Source: Pseudomonas japonica
GTDB lineage: Bacteria > Pseudomonadota > Gammaproteobacteria > Pseudomonadales > Pseudomonadaceae
DNA length: 64,000 bases
Direction: 5' to 3'
Assembly (NCBI RefSeq): GCF_900188455.1
Contig: NZ_FZOL01000018.1
Coordinates: 62,001-126,000, forward strand
Below are positions 11,534 to 18,709 of the stretch, in pieces (positions within the stretch are counted from its first letter, which is position 1; every line of letters begins with the position of its first letter). Under the pieces are notes generated by a model. That model was not told the DNA's origin. It was given only the letters and a program-made list of their open reading frames with translations, and searched no databases. The position numbers and the translations under genes are program-made.

Positions 11534-11845
11534 TCAGCCAGCCTGGATGGCGACGCCCTCGCAACTCGCCTTCAAGCGGCGCAAAACGTCCACCGCCTCC
11601 CAGCGACTGGCGTCGTACAGTGCATAGGCCTGTCCGTCGTAACCCACCACATCCAGCGGACGGTGGAAGCCGGCACGCTGGAACAGCGCCTCGATCTCGG
11701 CGAAGCAGGTATTGAAGTGGACTTTGCCGAACGGCGTGCGGTCATCGGTGACCAGACCGTCGAGCCGCAACTCGCGCACGACCTCACCCACTTCTTCGAC
11801 AGACATGCGATTGACGCTGGATTTCAATTGTTCGACGTTGACCAT
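11534..11845 (-). CDS. uncharacterised 103-residue protein behind a LexA box
   Basis: I do not recognise the family. The protein is soluble and mildly acidic. It begins with a helical stretch (VNVEQLKSSVNRMSVEEVGEVVRELRL), has a central segment with one Cys (KVHFNTCFAEIEALFQRAGF), and ends in a basic-acidic helix (YDASRWEAVDVLRRLKASCEG). It has no signal peptide or membrane helix. A GGAG 8 bases before the ATG supports translation. A perfect CTGT-N8-ACAG site sits 38 bases upstream, so SOS control is likely. It does not resemble SulA, YebG, RecX or DinB by eye. The RluA-type gene follows on the same strand. Confidence 0.75.
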   Translation of the reverse strand: MVNVEQLKSSVNRMSVEEVGEVVRELRLDGLVTDDRTPFGKVHFNTCFAEIEALFQRAGFHRPLDVVGYDGQAYALYDASRWEAVDVLRRLKASCEGVAIQAG

Positions 11846-11882
11846 GGTTTTTCTCCGGGCAAGAAGCCGCCCGCCTCACATA

Positions 11883-11898
11883 CTGTATCTATATACAG
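11883..11898 (-). promoter_or_regulatory. LexA (SOS) box with overlapping sigma-70-like promoter
   Basis: CTGTATCTATATACAG fits the SOS consensus CTGT-N8-ACAG perfectly, with an AT-only core apart from one C. On the minus strand a TTGACG (-35 candidate, 11926-11921) stands 18 bases before TATGCT (-10 candidate, 11902-11897). LexA bound here would cover the -10 element. The only gene it can drive directly is the 103-residue unknown starting at 11845. Confidence 0.8.
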
Positions 11899-11939
11899 CA
11901 TATGAGCCGGACGCCTTGGACGTCAATCGAAGTAACGAT

Positions 11940-12371
11940 TCATTGCAGGCCCGGCAGGTAGCCGGTGCCCTTGCGGATGGTCAGCACCTGCCGCCGCTGC
12001 TGGCGCTGGCCGAGGCCCAGGTGGACCCAGGCGTCGAACTCGAGAATCAACTGGTCGAAGACCAGGTCGCTGTCGGCGATGCATTGCGCCAACTGGCGCG
12101 GCGTCAGGCGGCTGGCCATGATGTCGGCGGCCAGCCCGAGGACATGGGCACTGGACGACGAACCGCCCACCCGGCGGTTCACCGCGGCGCTGCGATAGCC
12201 ACTGCTGATCAGCAGCGGCTGGTCGACCAGGCTGCGCACCTGTTCGAGGGTCTTGCACAGCTCGACGAGGTTGGCGATGGTCTTGCTGTCGGGATTGTTG
12301 TCGATGCCTTCGCGGTGGGCGATCTGCGAGGCGGTCATTTCGGCGAGGGTGAAATGCGGGGTCAGAAACAT
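11940..12371 (-). CDS. M15-type peptidase / D-Ala-D-Ala carboxypeptidase-like protein
   Basis: This 143-residue protein has the Peptidase_M15_3 layout: FTLAEMTASQIA at the N-terminus, the core SSGYRSAAVNRRVGGSSSSAH with His76, AADIM with Asp83, and the last zinc ligand His117 in WVHLGL. These three would bind Zn2+. Relatives are phage endolysin-like or VanY/VanX-like enzymes that cut peptidoglycan stem peptides. There is no signal peptide, which is unusual for a cell-wall enzyme and more like endolysins. The ATG at 12371 is preceded by ACGGAG. Operator-like palindromes lie upstream. Confidence 0.82.
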   Translation of the reverse strand: MFLTPHFTLAEMTASQIAHREGIDNNPDSKTIANLVELCKTLEQVRSLVDQPLLISSGYRSAAVNRRVGGSSSSAHVLGLAADIMASRLTPRQLAQCIADSDLVFDQLILEFDAWVHLGLGQRQQRRQVLTIRKGTGYLPGLQ

Positions 12372-12442
12372 CTTTGCCACTCCGTTGGCTTGGTGATCCG
12401 GGTTCGCTGACGCGTGGACAGCGACCCTGGATTCTCCAACCG

Positions 12443-12474
12443 TCATCGTGACGATGCATGTGCCCTTGTGCATC
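12443..12474. promoter_or_regulatory. paired palindromes between the glutaredoxin-like and M15 genes
   Basis: CATCGTGACGATG (12444-12456) is a perfect 6-1-6 palindrome. It abuts a second inverted pair, ATGCA and TGCAT, spaced by about 10 bases. The two fill the promoter region of the M15 peptidase gene and could be operators. No matching regulator is recognised. Confidence 0.3.
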
Positions 12475-12492
12475 AAAATGTGAACCGGCGCC

Positions 12493-12729
12493 TCAGCCGA
12501 GGAAAGCCACCACCTGGTCGGCATCGAACGGCCAGTTCAGCTCCGCCCCGCTGTCACAGCGACGCAGGACCGGAATCCGCAGACCATAGCGCTCGACCAT
12601 GGCCTGGTCCTCGGCGATGTCCACCAGTTCCACCAGCAGGCCATGCTCGACCAGCGGCATCAGCAGTGCCTCGGCGACCTCGCACAGATGGCAACCCAGG
12701 GTGCCGAACAATTGGCATTCAGGAAGCAT
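12493..12729 (-). CDS. glutaredoxin-like (DUF836) protein
   Basis: This 78-residue thioredoxin-fold protein has a Cys13-His-Leu-Cys16 active-site motif in LFGTLGCHLCEVAEALL. It also has the cis-proline segment RIPVLRRCDSGAELNWPF, the GxELxWPF ending typical of the DUF836/YbbN-like glutaredoxin group. It probably reduces protein or glutathione mixed disulfides, but no partner is evident. It stands as its own unit, divergent from the antiporter gene at 12898. Confidence 0.85.
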   Translation of the reverse strand: MLPECQLFGTLGCHLCEVAEALLMPLVEHGLLVELVDIAEDQAMVERYGLRIPVLRRCDSGAELNWPFDADQVVAFLG

Positions 12730-12897
12730 GAAAAATACCGATACAAAATGAACGAAAGGCCCATTCTAGGTCTGCGCGAAAACCGCGTCGAGGTACGTCG
12801 TCCCCGTAGCGCAATGATTGATCCAGATCAGGCGACGAGATTTCCGCCTGCTGTACTCTAGGCGTTTTTTTGCTGTTTTTTACAGGGAGTGTGTGGT

Positions 12898-14868
12898 GTG
12901 TTCGCAAACCTGCTGATCATCCTGGCGTCGTCGCTGGTCGTCATTGCGGTATTCCGGCGTCTGCAGTTGCCGCCGGTACTGGGTTACCTGTGTGTCGGAC
13001 TGTTCGTCGGACCTACGGCGCTGGACTGGGTCAACGAGAGCGAGGAATTGCCGGACCTGGCGGAAATGGGCGTGGTGTTCCTGCTGTTTTCCCTGGGCCT
13101 GGAGTTCTCCCTGTCGAAGATGCTCGCCCTGCGCAGGGTGGTGTTCGGCCTGGGCAGCCTGCAGGTGGTGTGCACCGGCCTGGCACTGGCCGGCGCGCTG
13201 GCACTGCTGGGCATGCCGAGCACCGCGGCGTTGTTGCTGGGTAGCGGCCTGGCGCTGTCCTCCACCGCCATCGTGTCCAAGGAGCTGACCAGCCTCGGCG
13301 AGATCTTCAGCAGCCACGGCCAGAATGCCATCGGCGTGTTGCTGTTCCAGGACGTGGTAGCGGTCCTGTTGCTGACGCTGGTTCCGGTATTCGCCGGTGA
13401 AAGCAGCCAGGCCTGGTACTGGGCGCTGCCGCTGACCCTGGGCAAGACCGTGATCCTCTTCGTCGGCCTGCTGCTGGCCAGTCGCTGGCTGCTGCCGCGC
13501 CTGTTCCATGAAGTCGCCAGTTCCCATTCGGCGGAGCTGTTCGTCCTGCTGGCGCTGGTGATCGTCCTGCTCACCGCCTGGTTGACTCACCTGCTCGGCC
13601 TGTCGCCGGCGCTGGGGGCGTTTCTCGCCGGCATGCTGCTCGGCGAAAGCAACTACCGGCACCAGATCGAAGCGGATATCCGCCCGTTTCGCGACATCCT
13701 GCTGGGGCTGTTCTTCGTCAGCATCGGCATGCTCATCGACCTGCATCTGTTCGCCAGCCATGGCCTGGAAATTCTCGGTCTGACCCTCGGCCTGCTGCTG
13801 CTCAAGGGCTGCGTGGTGGCGGCGCTGGTGCGGGTGCGCGGCAGCGATGCGGAAACCGCCTGGCGCAGCGGCCTGGCCCTGGCCCAGGGCGGCGAGTTCT
13901 GCTTCGCGCTGATGGCGCAGATGCAGCAGAGCAATCTGCTGCCGGCGCAACTCGGGCAACTGCTGCTGGCGGCGACCTTCTGCTCGATGCTGGTCACCCC
14001 CCTGCTCCTGCGTGCCGCGCCCGCCGTAGCCCTGCGCCTGCACCGCAAGCCCAACGAGGAAGTCCACCTGGAGGAAATCGAAGCGCAGAGCGCGGACGTG
14101 AGCGGTCACGTGATCATCTGCGGCTATGGCCGCGTCGGTCAGTCCATCGGCCGCTTCCTGCGCCGCGAACACCTGCCCTTCATCGCCCTGGATGACGACC
14201 CGGTGCGGGTTCAGGAAGCCGCCGCGGGCGAAAACTGCGTGCACTACGGCGACTCGCGGCGCGGCGAACTGCTCGAAGCCATCGGCCTCGAACGCTCGCG
14301 TCTGCTGGTGATCGCGGTGGACAACACGGAAGTGGCGATGAGCGTGCTGAAGGCAGCGCGCCACCGCAACAGCCAGATCCCGATCCTGGTGCGCACCCGC
14401 GACGACAGCCTGCGCGACGAACTGCGCGCCGCCGGTGCCAGCGCCGTGGTACCGGAGGTGCTGGAGTCGAGCGTGATGCTCGCGTCCCATGCCCTGGTGA
14501 TGCTCGGCGTGCCCGAAGAGCGGGTGCGCCAGACCGTCGAGGAGGTGCGCAAGAGCCGCTATCGCTTGCTCCATGGTTTCTACCAGGGCACCCAGACCGA
14601 ACTGGTCGACAGCGAAGGCCAGCCCAAGGTGTTGATGCACGCGGTCAACCTGGCCGCCGATGCCTTCGCCTGCGGACGCCGGTTGCAGGACATGCAACTG
14701 GAAACCCTCGGCGTGGAACTGCGCGCGGTACAGCGCAACGGCAACGAACTGGCACTGAATGGCGGGACCTGCCTGCACGCCGGCGATTCGGTGCTGCTGT
14801 GCGGCCCGCTGCCGGCGATCAAGGCGTGCGAGGCACGCCTGATGGCCGGGCGCGGCATTCAGTCCTGA
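12898..14868 (+). CDS. Kef-type K+/H+ antiporter (CPA2) with RCK domain
   Basis: This 656-residue inner-membrane protein has about 12 transmembrane helices over residues 1-385, including SSTAIVSKELTSLGE, FQDVVAVLLL and the LSPALGAFLAGMLLGES pore segments. A cytosolic RCK/TrkA_N domain begins at HVIICGYGRVGQSIGRFLRR (nucleotide-binding GxGxxG) and a TrkA_C domain follows. This is the KefB/KefC layout; such systems release K+ and acidify the cytoplasm upon electrophile stress. I chose the GTG at 12898, 8 bases after AGGGAG, over the GTG at 12889. The partner quinone reductase KefF/G is not adjacent. Its last 10 bases overlap the end of amtB. Confidence 0.92.
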   Translation: MFANLLIILASSLVVIAVFRRLQLPPVLGYLCVGLFVGPTALDWVNESEELPDLAEMGVVFLLFSLGLEFSLSKMLALRRVVFGLGSLQVVCTGLALAGALALLGMPSTAALLLGSGLALSSTAIVSKELTSLGEIFSSHGQNAIGVLLFQDVVAVLLLTLVPVFAGESSQAWYWALPLTLGKTVILFVGLLLASRWLLPRLFHEVASSHSAELFVLLALVIVLLTAWLTHLLGLSPALGAFLAGMLLGESNYRHQIEADIRPFRDILLGLFFVSIGMLIDLHLFASHGLEILGLTLGLLLLKGCVVAALVRVRGSDAETAWRSGLALAQGGEFCFALMAQMQQSNLLPAQLGQLLLAATFCSMLVTPLLLRAAPAVALRLHRKPNEEVHLEEIEAQSADVSGHVIICGYGRVGQSIGRFLRREHLPFIALDDDPVRVQEAAAGENCVHYGDSRRGELLEAIGLERSRLLVIAVDNTEVAMSVLKAARHRNSQIPILVRTRDDSLRDELRAAGASAVVPEVLESSVMLASHALVMLGVPEERVRQTVEEVRKSRYRLLHGFYQGTQTELVDSEGQPKVLMHAVNLAADAFACGRRLQDMQLETLGVELRAVQRNGNELALNGGTCLHAGDSVLLCGPLPAIKACEARLMAGRGIQS

Positions 14869-16067
14869 CTGGTGGCGCCGATCTTGTGAATCGACAGGTC
14901 GGCGCCGTAGTACTCCTGCTCCTGGCTCAAACGCAGGCCGTGGACGCACTTGATCAGGCCATACACCACGAAGCCGCCGGCCAGGGCCACGACCACCCCG
15001 GCCAGGGTGCCGATCAACTGGCTGACGAAACTCACCCCGCCAAGACCGCCGAACAATTGCTGGCCGAAGATCCCGCAGGCAATTCCGCCCCAGACCCCGC
15101 ACAGGCCATGCAGCGGCCAGACGCCGAGGACGTCGTCGATCTTCCAGCGATTCTGCGTCGCCGTGAAGCACCAGACGAACAGCGCTCCAGCCACCGCGCC
15201 GGTGACCAGCGCACCGACCGGGTGCATCAGGTCGGAGCCGGCGCAAATCGCCACCAGCCCGGCCAGCGGGCCGTTGTGCAGGAAGCCCGGGTCATTGCGC
15301 CCGACCAGCAGCGCGGCGACGGTACCACCGACCATGGCCATCAGCGAGTTGACCGCCACCAGGCCGCTGACCGCCGGCAAGGTCTGCGCGCTCATCACGT
15401 TGAAGCCGAACCAGCCGACGATGAGGATCCACGAGCCGAGGGCCAGGAAGGGAATGTTCGACGGTGCAAACGCCACCAGCCGGCCATCGCGGTAGCGGCC
15501 GTTGCGCGGACCGAGCAGCAGCACCGCCGCCAGCGCCAGCCAGCCGCCCATGGCGTGCACCACCACGGAGCCGGCGAAGTCGTGGAAGCCGGCACCGAAG
15601 CGCGCCGTGAGCCAGGCCTGCACCCCGAAATTGCCATTCCAGACGATGCCTTCGAAGAACGGATAGACGAAGGCGACGATCAGCAGGGTCGCGCACAGTT
15701 GCGGGGCGAAGCGTGCCCGCTCGGCGATCCCGCCGGAAATGATCGCCGGGATCGCCGCGGCGAAGGTGAGCAGGAAGAAGAACTTCACCAGGCCATAGCC
15801 GTGCTCGGCGCCAAGCGTCGCCGCCGGATGCAGGAAGTGGGTGCCGTAGGACACCCAGTAGCCGATGAAGAAATAGGCCAGGGTCGAGACGGCGAAGTCA
15901 CTGAGGATCTTCGACAGCGCGTTGACCTGGTTCTTGTGGCGAACCGTGCCCACTTCGAGGAAGGCGAACCCGGCGTGCATGGCCAGGACCATGACCGCAC
16001 CGAGAAGGATGAACAGGGTATTGGAGCCCTGGATCAGGGAGTCCACGGCGCTTTGCAAATTTTCCAT
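14859..16067 (-). CDS. amtB: ammonium transporter Amt
   Basis: This 402-residue channel has 11 membrane helices and characteristic segments: AMHAGFAFLEVGTVRHKN, DFAGSVVVHAMGGWLALAA (pore histidine region), PLHGLCGVWGG with the second pore His, and FVSQLIGTLAGVV. It conducts NH3/NH4+ inward. It lacks the signal peptide seen in E. coli AmtB. No glnK (PII) gene lies beside it, unlike the usual glnK-amtB pair, and I see no sigma-54 promoter upstream. The start at 16067 (MENLQSAVDSLIQG) fits the family better than the longer open frame. It overlaps the antiporter gene convergently. Confidence 0.93.
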   Translation of the reverse strand: MENLQSAVDSLIQGSNTLFILLGAVMVLAMHAGFAFLEVGTVRHKNQVNALSKILSDFAVSTLAYFFIGYWVSYGTHFLHPAATLGAEHGYGLVKFFFLLTFAAAIPAIISGGIAERARFAPQLCATLLIVAFVYPFFEGIVWNGNFGVQAWLTARFGAGFHDFAGSVVVHAMGGWLALAAVLLLGPRNGRYRDGRLVAFAPSNIPFLALGSWILIVGWFGFNVMSAQTLPAVSGLVAVNSLMAMVGGTVAALLVGRNDPGFLHNGPLAGLVAICAGSDLMHPVGALVTGAVAGALFVWCFTATQNRWKIDDVLGVWPLHGLCGVWGGIACGIFGQQLFGGLGGVSFVSQLIGTLAGVVVALAGGFVVYGLIKCVHGLRLSQEQEYYGADLSIHKIGATSQD

Positions 16068-16376
16068 GAAGTCGGCAGACCTGCAGATCGAAAAAAGCAC
16101 CAAAGCGGTTCGAAGACCTTCCTGGTCGCACCAGACTGGATCAATCCAGTGCCTTTCCTTGTGTGAGGCAATCGATGCGAGGGTGATTTTTCCTGGGTTC
16201 GTGTTGATTTGGGTTATGGTTTAACGGCCGGCCAGACGGCTCAGCGCCCGGAAACGGCGCAGGCGCCCGGCCAGGCGCACCACAGCGAAGCAATTGCTGT
16301 ACCAGCGCCATCGCACTGAACCTTCGGCGACACCCGGCACTCGAAATTCAATTGCCAACCCTTCATGGAGAACCGT
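16068..16376. promoter_or_regulatory. 309-base divergent region amtB / DUF883 operon
   Basis: No gene is supported here. It must hold the amtB promoter (minus) and that of the DUF883 operon (plus). A 7-2-7 palindrome, ACTGGATCAATCCAGT, lies at 16135-16150, about 70 bases upstream of amtB, and is operator-like. A candidate extracytoplasmic-stress promoter for the DUF883 operon is annotated separately. A GC-rich stretch at 16220-16290 has codon-like Arg/Ala/Gly bias and may be the eroded end of a gene, but no start or family is recognisable. Confidence 0.4.
16318..16346 (+). promoter_or_regulatory. possible AlgU-type promoter for the DUF883 operon
   Basis: GAACCT, then 17 bases, then TCGAAA resembles the AlgU/RpoE pattern GAACTT-N16/17-TCTRA. 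There is one mismatch in the -35 element and a poorer -10. It ends about 31 bases before the ATG at 16377. Stress induction of this operon would fit, but the match is imperfect. Confidence 0.3.
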
Positions 16377-16691
16377 ATGGCCAGCAAACCGACCCAGACC
16401 GCCCAGGAAATCCTCATGGCCGATTTCCAGACCCTGGTCCGCGACACCGAGAAGCTCCTCGAACACACCGCCACCCTCGCCGGCGACCAGGCCGACGAAC
16501 TCCGCGCGCAGATTCACGACAGCCTGCTGCGCGCCCGGGAAACCCTGCAGCAGACCAACGACGATCTGCGCCAGCGCGGCCAGGCGGCGCTGAGCACCAC
16601 CGAGGACTACGTGCAGAACAATCCCTGGCAATCCATCGGCATCGCCGCCGGCGTGGGCTTTCTGATCGGCCTCCTGGCCAGCCGCCGCTGA
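16377..16691 (+). CDS. DUF883 (ElaB/YqjD-like) ribosome-associated inner-membrane protein
   Basis: This 104-residue protein has a long amphipathic helical region (about 10-80, charged heptads such as LVRDTEKLLEHTATLAG). It ends in a single C-terminal membrane anchor with a glycine zipper, SIGIAAGVGFLIGLLASRR. E. coli ElaB and YqjD tether ribosomes to the membrane in stationary phase. The second ATG at 16377 was chosen because GGAG falls 6 bases before it, within the codons after the earlier ATG. It is the first gene of a three-gene set with YqjE-like and YqjK-like proteins, matching the E. coli yqjD-yqjE-yqjK order. Confidence 0.9.
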   Translation: MASKPTQTAQEILMADFQTLVRDTEKLLEHTATLAGDQADELRAQIHDSLLRARETLQQTNDDLRQRGQAALSTTEDYVQNNPWQSIGIAAGVGFLIGLLASRR

Positions 16692-16701
16692 GGTTCGGGT
16701 A

Positions 16702-17070
16702 ATGGAAAACCAAACCCCCGGCTCGTCCTCCCGGCGTCTCGGCGCCGCGATCCTCGGGCTGCTCCACGGCCATGTCGAACTGTTCGGCATCGAACTGCAG
16801 GAACAGAAGGCCCGCACCCTCAGCCTGCTGCTCTTCGCCGGGCTGGCACTGGTCTTCGCCCTGCTCCTGCTGACCGCGTTGTCGGCGTTGCTGCTGGTCC
16901 TGCTGTGGGATACCTATCGCCTGGCCGGAATCATCGGCCTCTGCGTGTTCTACGGTGTCGCCGCGCTGTTCTGCGGCCTGCGCCTGAAAGCCGCGGTGCA
17001 TGAAGAACGCTCGCCGTTCAGCGCCACCCTCGAAGAACTCGCCAAGGACCGGGAGCGCCTGTTGCCATGA
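16702..17070 (+). CDS. YqjE-like (phage holin superfamily III, Pfam Phage_holin_3_6) membrane protein
   Basis: This 122-residue protein has two adjacent membrane helices (LSLLLFAGLALVFALLLLTALSALLLVLLW and LAGIIGLCVFYGVAALFCGL) flanked by a short cytosolic N-terminus and a charged C-terminus. Despite the Pfam name it is a chromosomal companion of DUF883 proteins, not a phage gene. It starts 10 bases after the DUF883 stop and shares ATGA with the next gene, so translation is probably coupled. Its molecular role is unknown. Confidence 0.87.
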   Translation: MENQTPGSSSRRLGAAILGLLHGHVELFGIELQEQKARTLSLLLFAGLALVFALLLLTALSALLLVLLWDTYRLAGIIGLCVFYGVAALFCGLRLKAAVHEERSPFSATLEELAKDRERLLP

Positions 17071-17399
17071 GCCTGCCTGAACTGCCCAAGACCAACGACC
17101 GCCGCGAACTGCGCAAGGCCCTGGTGCGCCTGCGCCTGGAGATGCATCGCCAGGAAATCCGCAACGAAGCGGGCAACGCCCTGCAACCGCTGACCCGCCT
17201 GCGCGGCATGGGCGACAGCCTGCAGGGCGGCCTGGGGATCAAGCATGCGCCGTTGTGGGGCATCGGCGCGGTGGTCCTGCTCGGCTTCCTTACCGGCAAG
17301 GGCGCGCGCAGCGGCAACCTTGGCCGGCTGACCCAACTGACCAGCAGCCTCTTGCCACTGGTCCGCCTGTTCATGCAGCAGCCGCCGAATCGTCCCTGA
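17067..17399 (+). CDS. YqjK-like small protein of the DUF883 operon
   Basis: This 110-residue basic protein has an N-terminal amphipathic helix (RRELRKALVRLRLEMHRQEIRNEAG), a short hydrophobic segment (GIGAVVLLGFLTGKGA) and a C-terminal region rich in Leu/Gln. It occupies the third position of the DUF883-YqjE-YqjK set. The start codon overlaps the previous stop by four bases. Function is unknown; co-expression suggests a membrane stress role shared with its neighbours. Confidence 0.8.
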   Translation: MSLPELPKTNDRRELRKALVRLRLEMHRQEIRNEAGNALQPLTRLRGMGDSLQGGLGIKHAPLWGIGAVVLLGFLTGKGARSGNLGRLTQLTSSLLPLVRLFMQQPPNRP

Positions 17400-17481
17400 C
17401 GGAACTGGCGGCATTCTTGCAGAACGTCGACCGGGCGGTCGCCAGTCCGCCCGTCAGTGTTCAGAACAACAAGGAGTCGCC

Positions 17482-18645
17482 GTGTCCGTCGAGCAACCGC
17501 TCGCCTGTTTCCAGCCTTTCATCGACACCGCCACCGGCCGCATCGCTGGCGTCGAAGCCCTCGGGCGTCTGCGCCGCGACGACGGCCAGCTACGCTCGGT
17601 GGGACCGCTGTTCAATGATCCCCGCATACCTTCCGCCGAGTTGTTGCAACTGGATCGGAGCCTGCGGGAACAGGCCTTCAAGCATTTCCACAAGGCCCCG
17701 GAAGACTGGTTTCTGAGCCTCAACATCTCGCCGCGCTGGGTCAGCGAGCTGCCTGTCGGCGAACCGCCGCCCAGCCTGACGCAACTGCGCCAGCAAGGCA
17801 TCGATCCACGCCGCGTAGTCTTCGAAATCACCGAGACCGGCGGCGACCGCGAGCGCCTGGCCATGGTGGTGCAGCAATACCGGGAAGCCGGGGCGCGGGT
17901 CGCCATCGATGACTTCGGCGCCGGCTACTCGCAACTGGACCGGGTCCTGTCGTTGCAACCAGACATCCTCAAGCTGGACATGCGCCTGTTCCAGAGCGCC
18001 GCCCGCGGCGGACCGAGCAGCGAGGTGGTCAAGGCCCTGGCGCAGATGGCCGAGAAGACCGGTTGCTGGATCATCGCCGAAGGTGTCGAGACCGAGGCCG
18101 AGCTGAATTTCGCCCTGGAGTGCGGGGCGCGCTATCTGCAAGGTTTTCTCTTCGCCGGCGCCGAGCCCGGTTTTTTCCCGGCGCAGACCTTCGCCGGACG
18201 CTTCGCCCGACTGCGCGAACAATACGTACAGGGCAAGCTGGTGGAACGCGCCCGCCTGATGCAGCGACGCCAGCAACTGGTGGAGCTGATGCCGCAGTTG
18301 CAGCAGTGGGTGCTGAGCAACGCGCCAATCGAGAAGCTGCCTGACCTGAATGCCTACCCCTGGCTGCTGCGCTTTTTTCTCTGCGACCCCCACGGCACCC
18401 AACTGACGCCCAACCTGGAATGGCGCGCGCCACGCTGGCACCTCGACTCCAGCTACCTGGGCCACAACTGGTCGTGGCGCCCGTACTTCCATCACCTGCT
18501 CGCCGAGGGCTGGACCGAACGCCGACTGATCCTTTCCAGCACCTACCGCGACGCCACGACCAACCAGTACTGTCTCACCGCCGGACAGTTCTTCGACGGC
18601 GGACGCCGCCTGTTGCTGATCGATGTCGATGCCGCCGGACTTTGA
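17482..18645 (+). CDS. EAL-domain c-di-GMP phosphodiesterase with C-terminal Cache-like (YkuI-type) domain
   Basis: This 387-residue cytosolic protein begins with a complete EAL domain (1-240). Catalytic and metal-binding residues are all present: Glu25 in VEALGR, Asn81, Glu115, Asp143-Asp144 in DDFGAGYS, Lys164, Glu200, Glu203 and Gln220. It is therefore predicted to hydrolyse c-di-GMP. A helical linker (about 240-300) leads to a PDC/Cache-like domain with the WSWRPYFHHLLAEGW and SSTYRDATTNQYCLTA segments, as in YkuI-type proteins. There is no membrane helix, so the sensor would read a cytosolic ligand. GTG start after AAGGAG. It ends 64 bases before dgt. Confidence 0.88.
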   Translation: MSVEQPLACFQPFIDTATGRIAGVEALGRLRRDDGQLRSVGPLFNDPRIPSAELLQLDRSLREQAFKHFHKAPEDWFLSLNISPRWVSELPVGEPPPSLTQLRQQGIDPRRVVFEITETGGDRERLAMVVQQYREAGARVAIDDFGAGYSQLDRVLSLQPDILKLDMRLFQSAARGGPSSEVVKALAQMAEKTGCWIIAEGVETEAELNFALECGARYLQGFLFAGAEPGFFPAQTFAGRFARLREQYVQGKLVERARLMQRRQQLVELMPQLQQWVLSNAPIEKLPDLNAYPWLLRFFLCDPHGTQLTPNLEWRAPRWHLDSSYLGHNWSWRPYFHHLLAEGWTERRLILSSTYRDATTNQYCLTAGQFFDGGRRLLLIDVDAAGL

Positions 18646-18709
18646 GCTTGCGGCGCGGACCACGACACGGGAAGCTAGTCGCCTGCACTCTAGAAAGGGA
18701 GAACCGGCC

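Noticed and set aside
16068..16220. Sigma-54 promoter for amtB
   Set aside because: Several GG...GC-like stretches were inspected on the minus strand, but none has the required GG-N10-GC spacing.
16702..17070. Phage-holin-like annotation as evidence of a prophage
   Set aside because: The gene belongs to the chromosomal DUF883-YqjE-YqjK set; no other phage gene is nearby.
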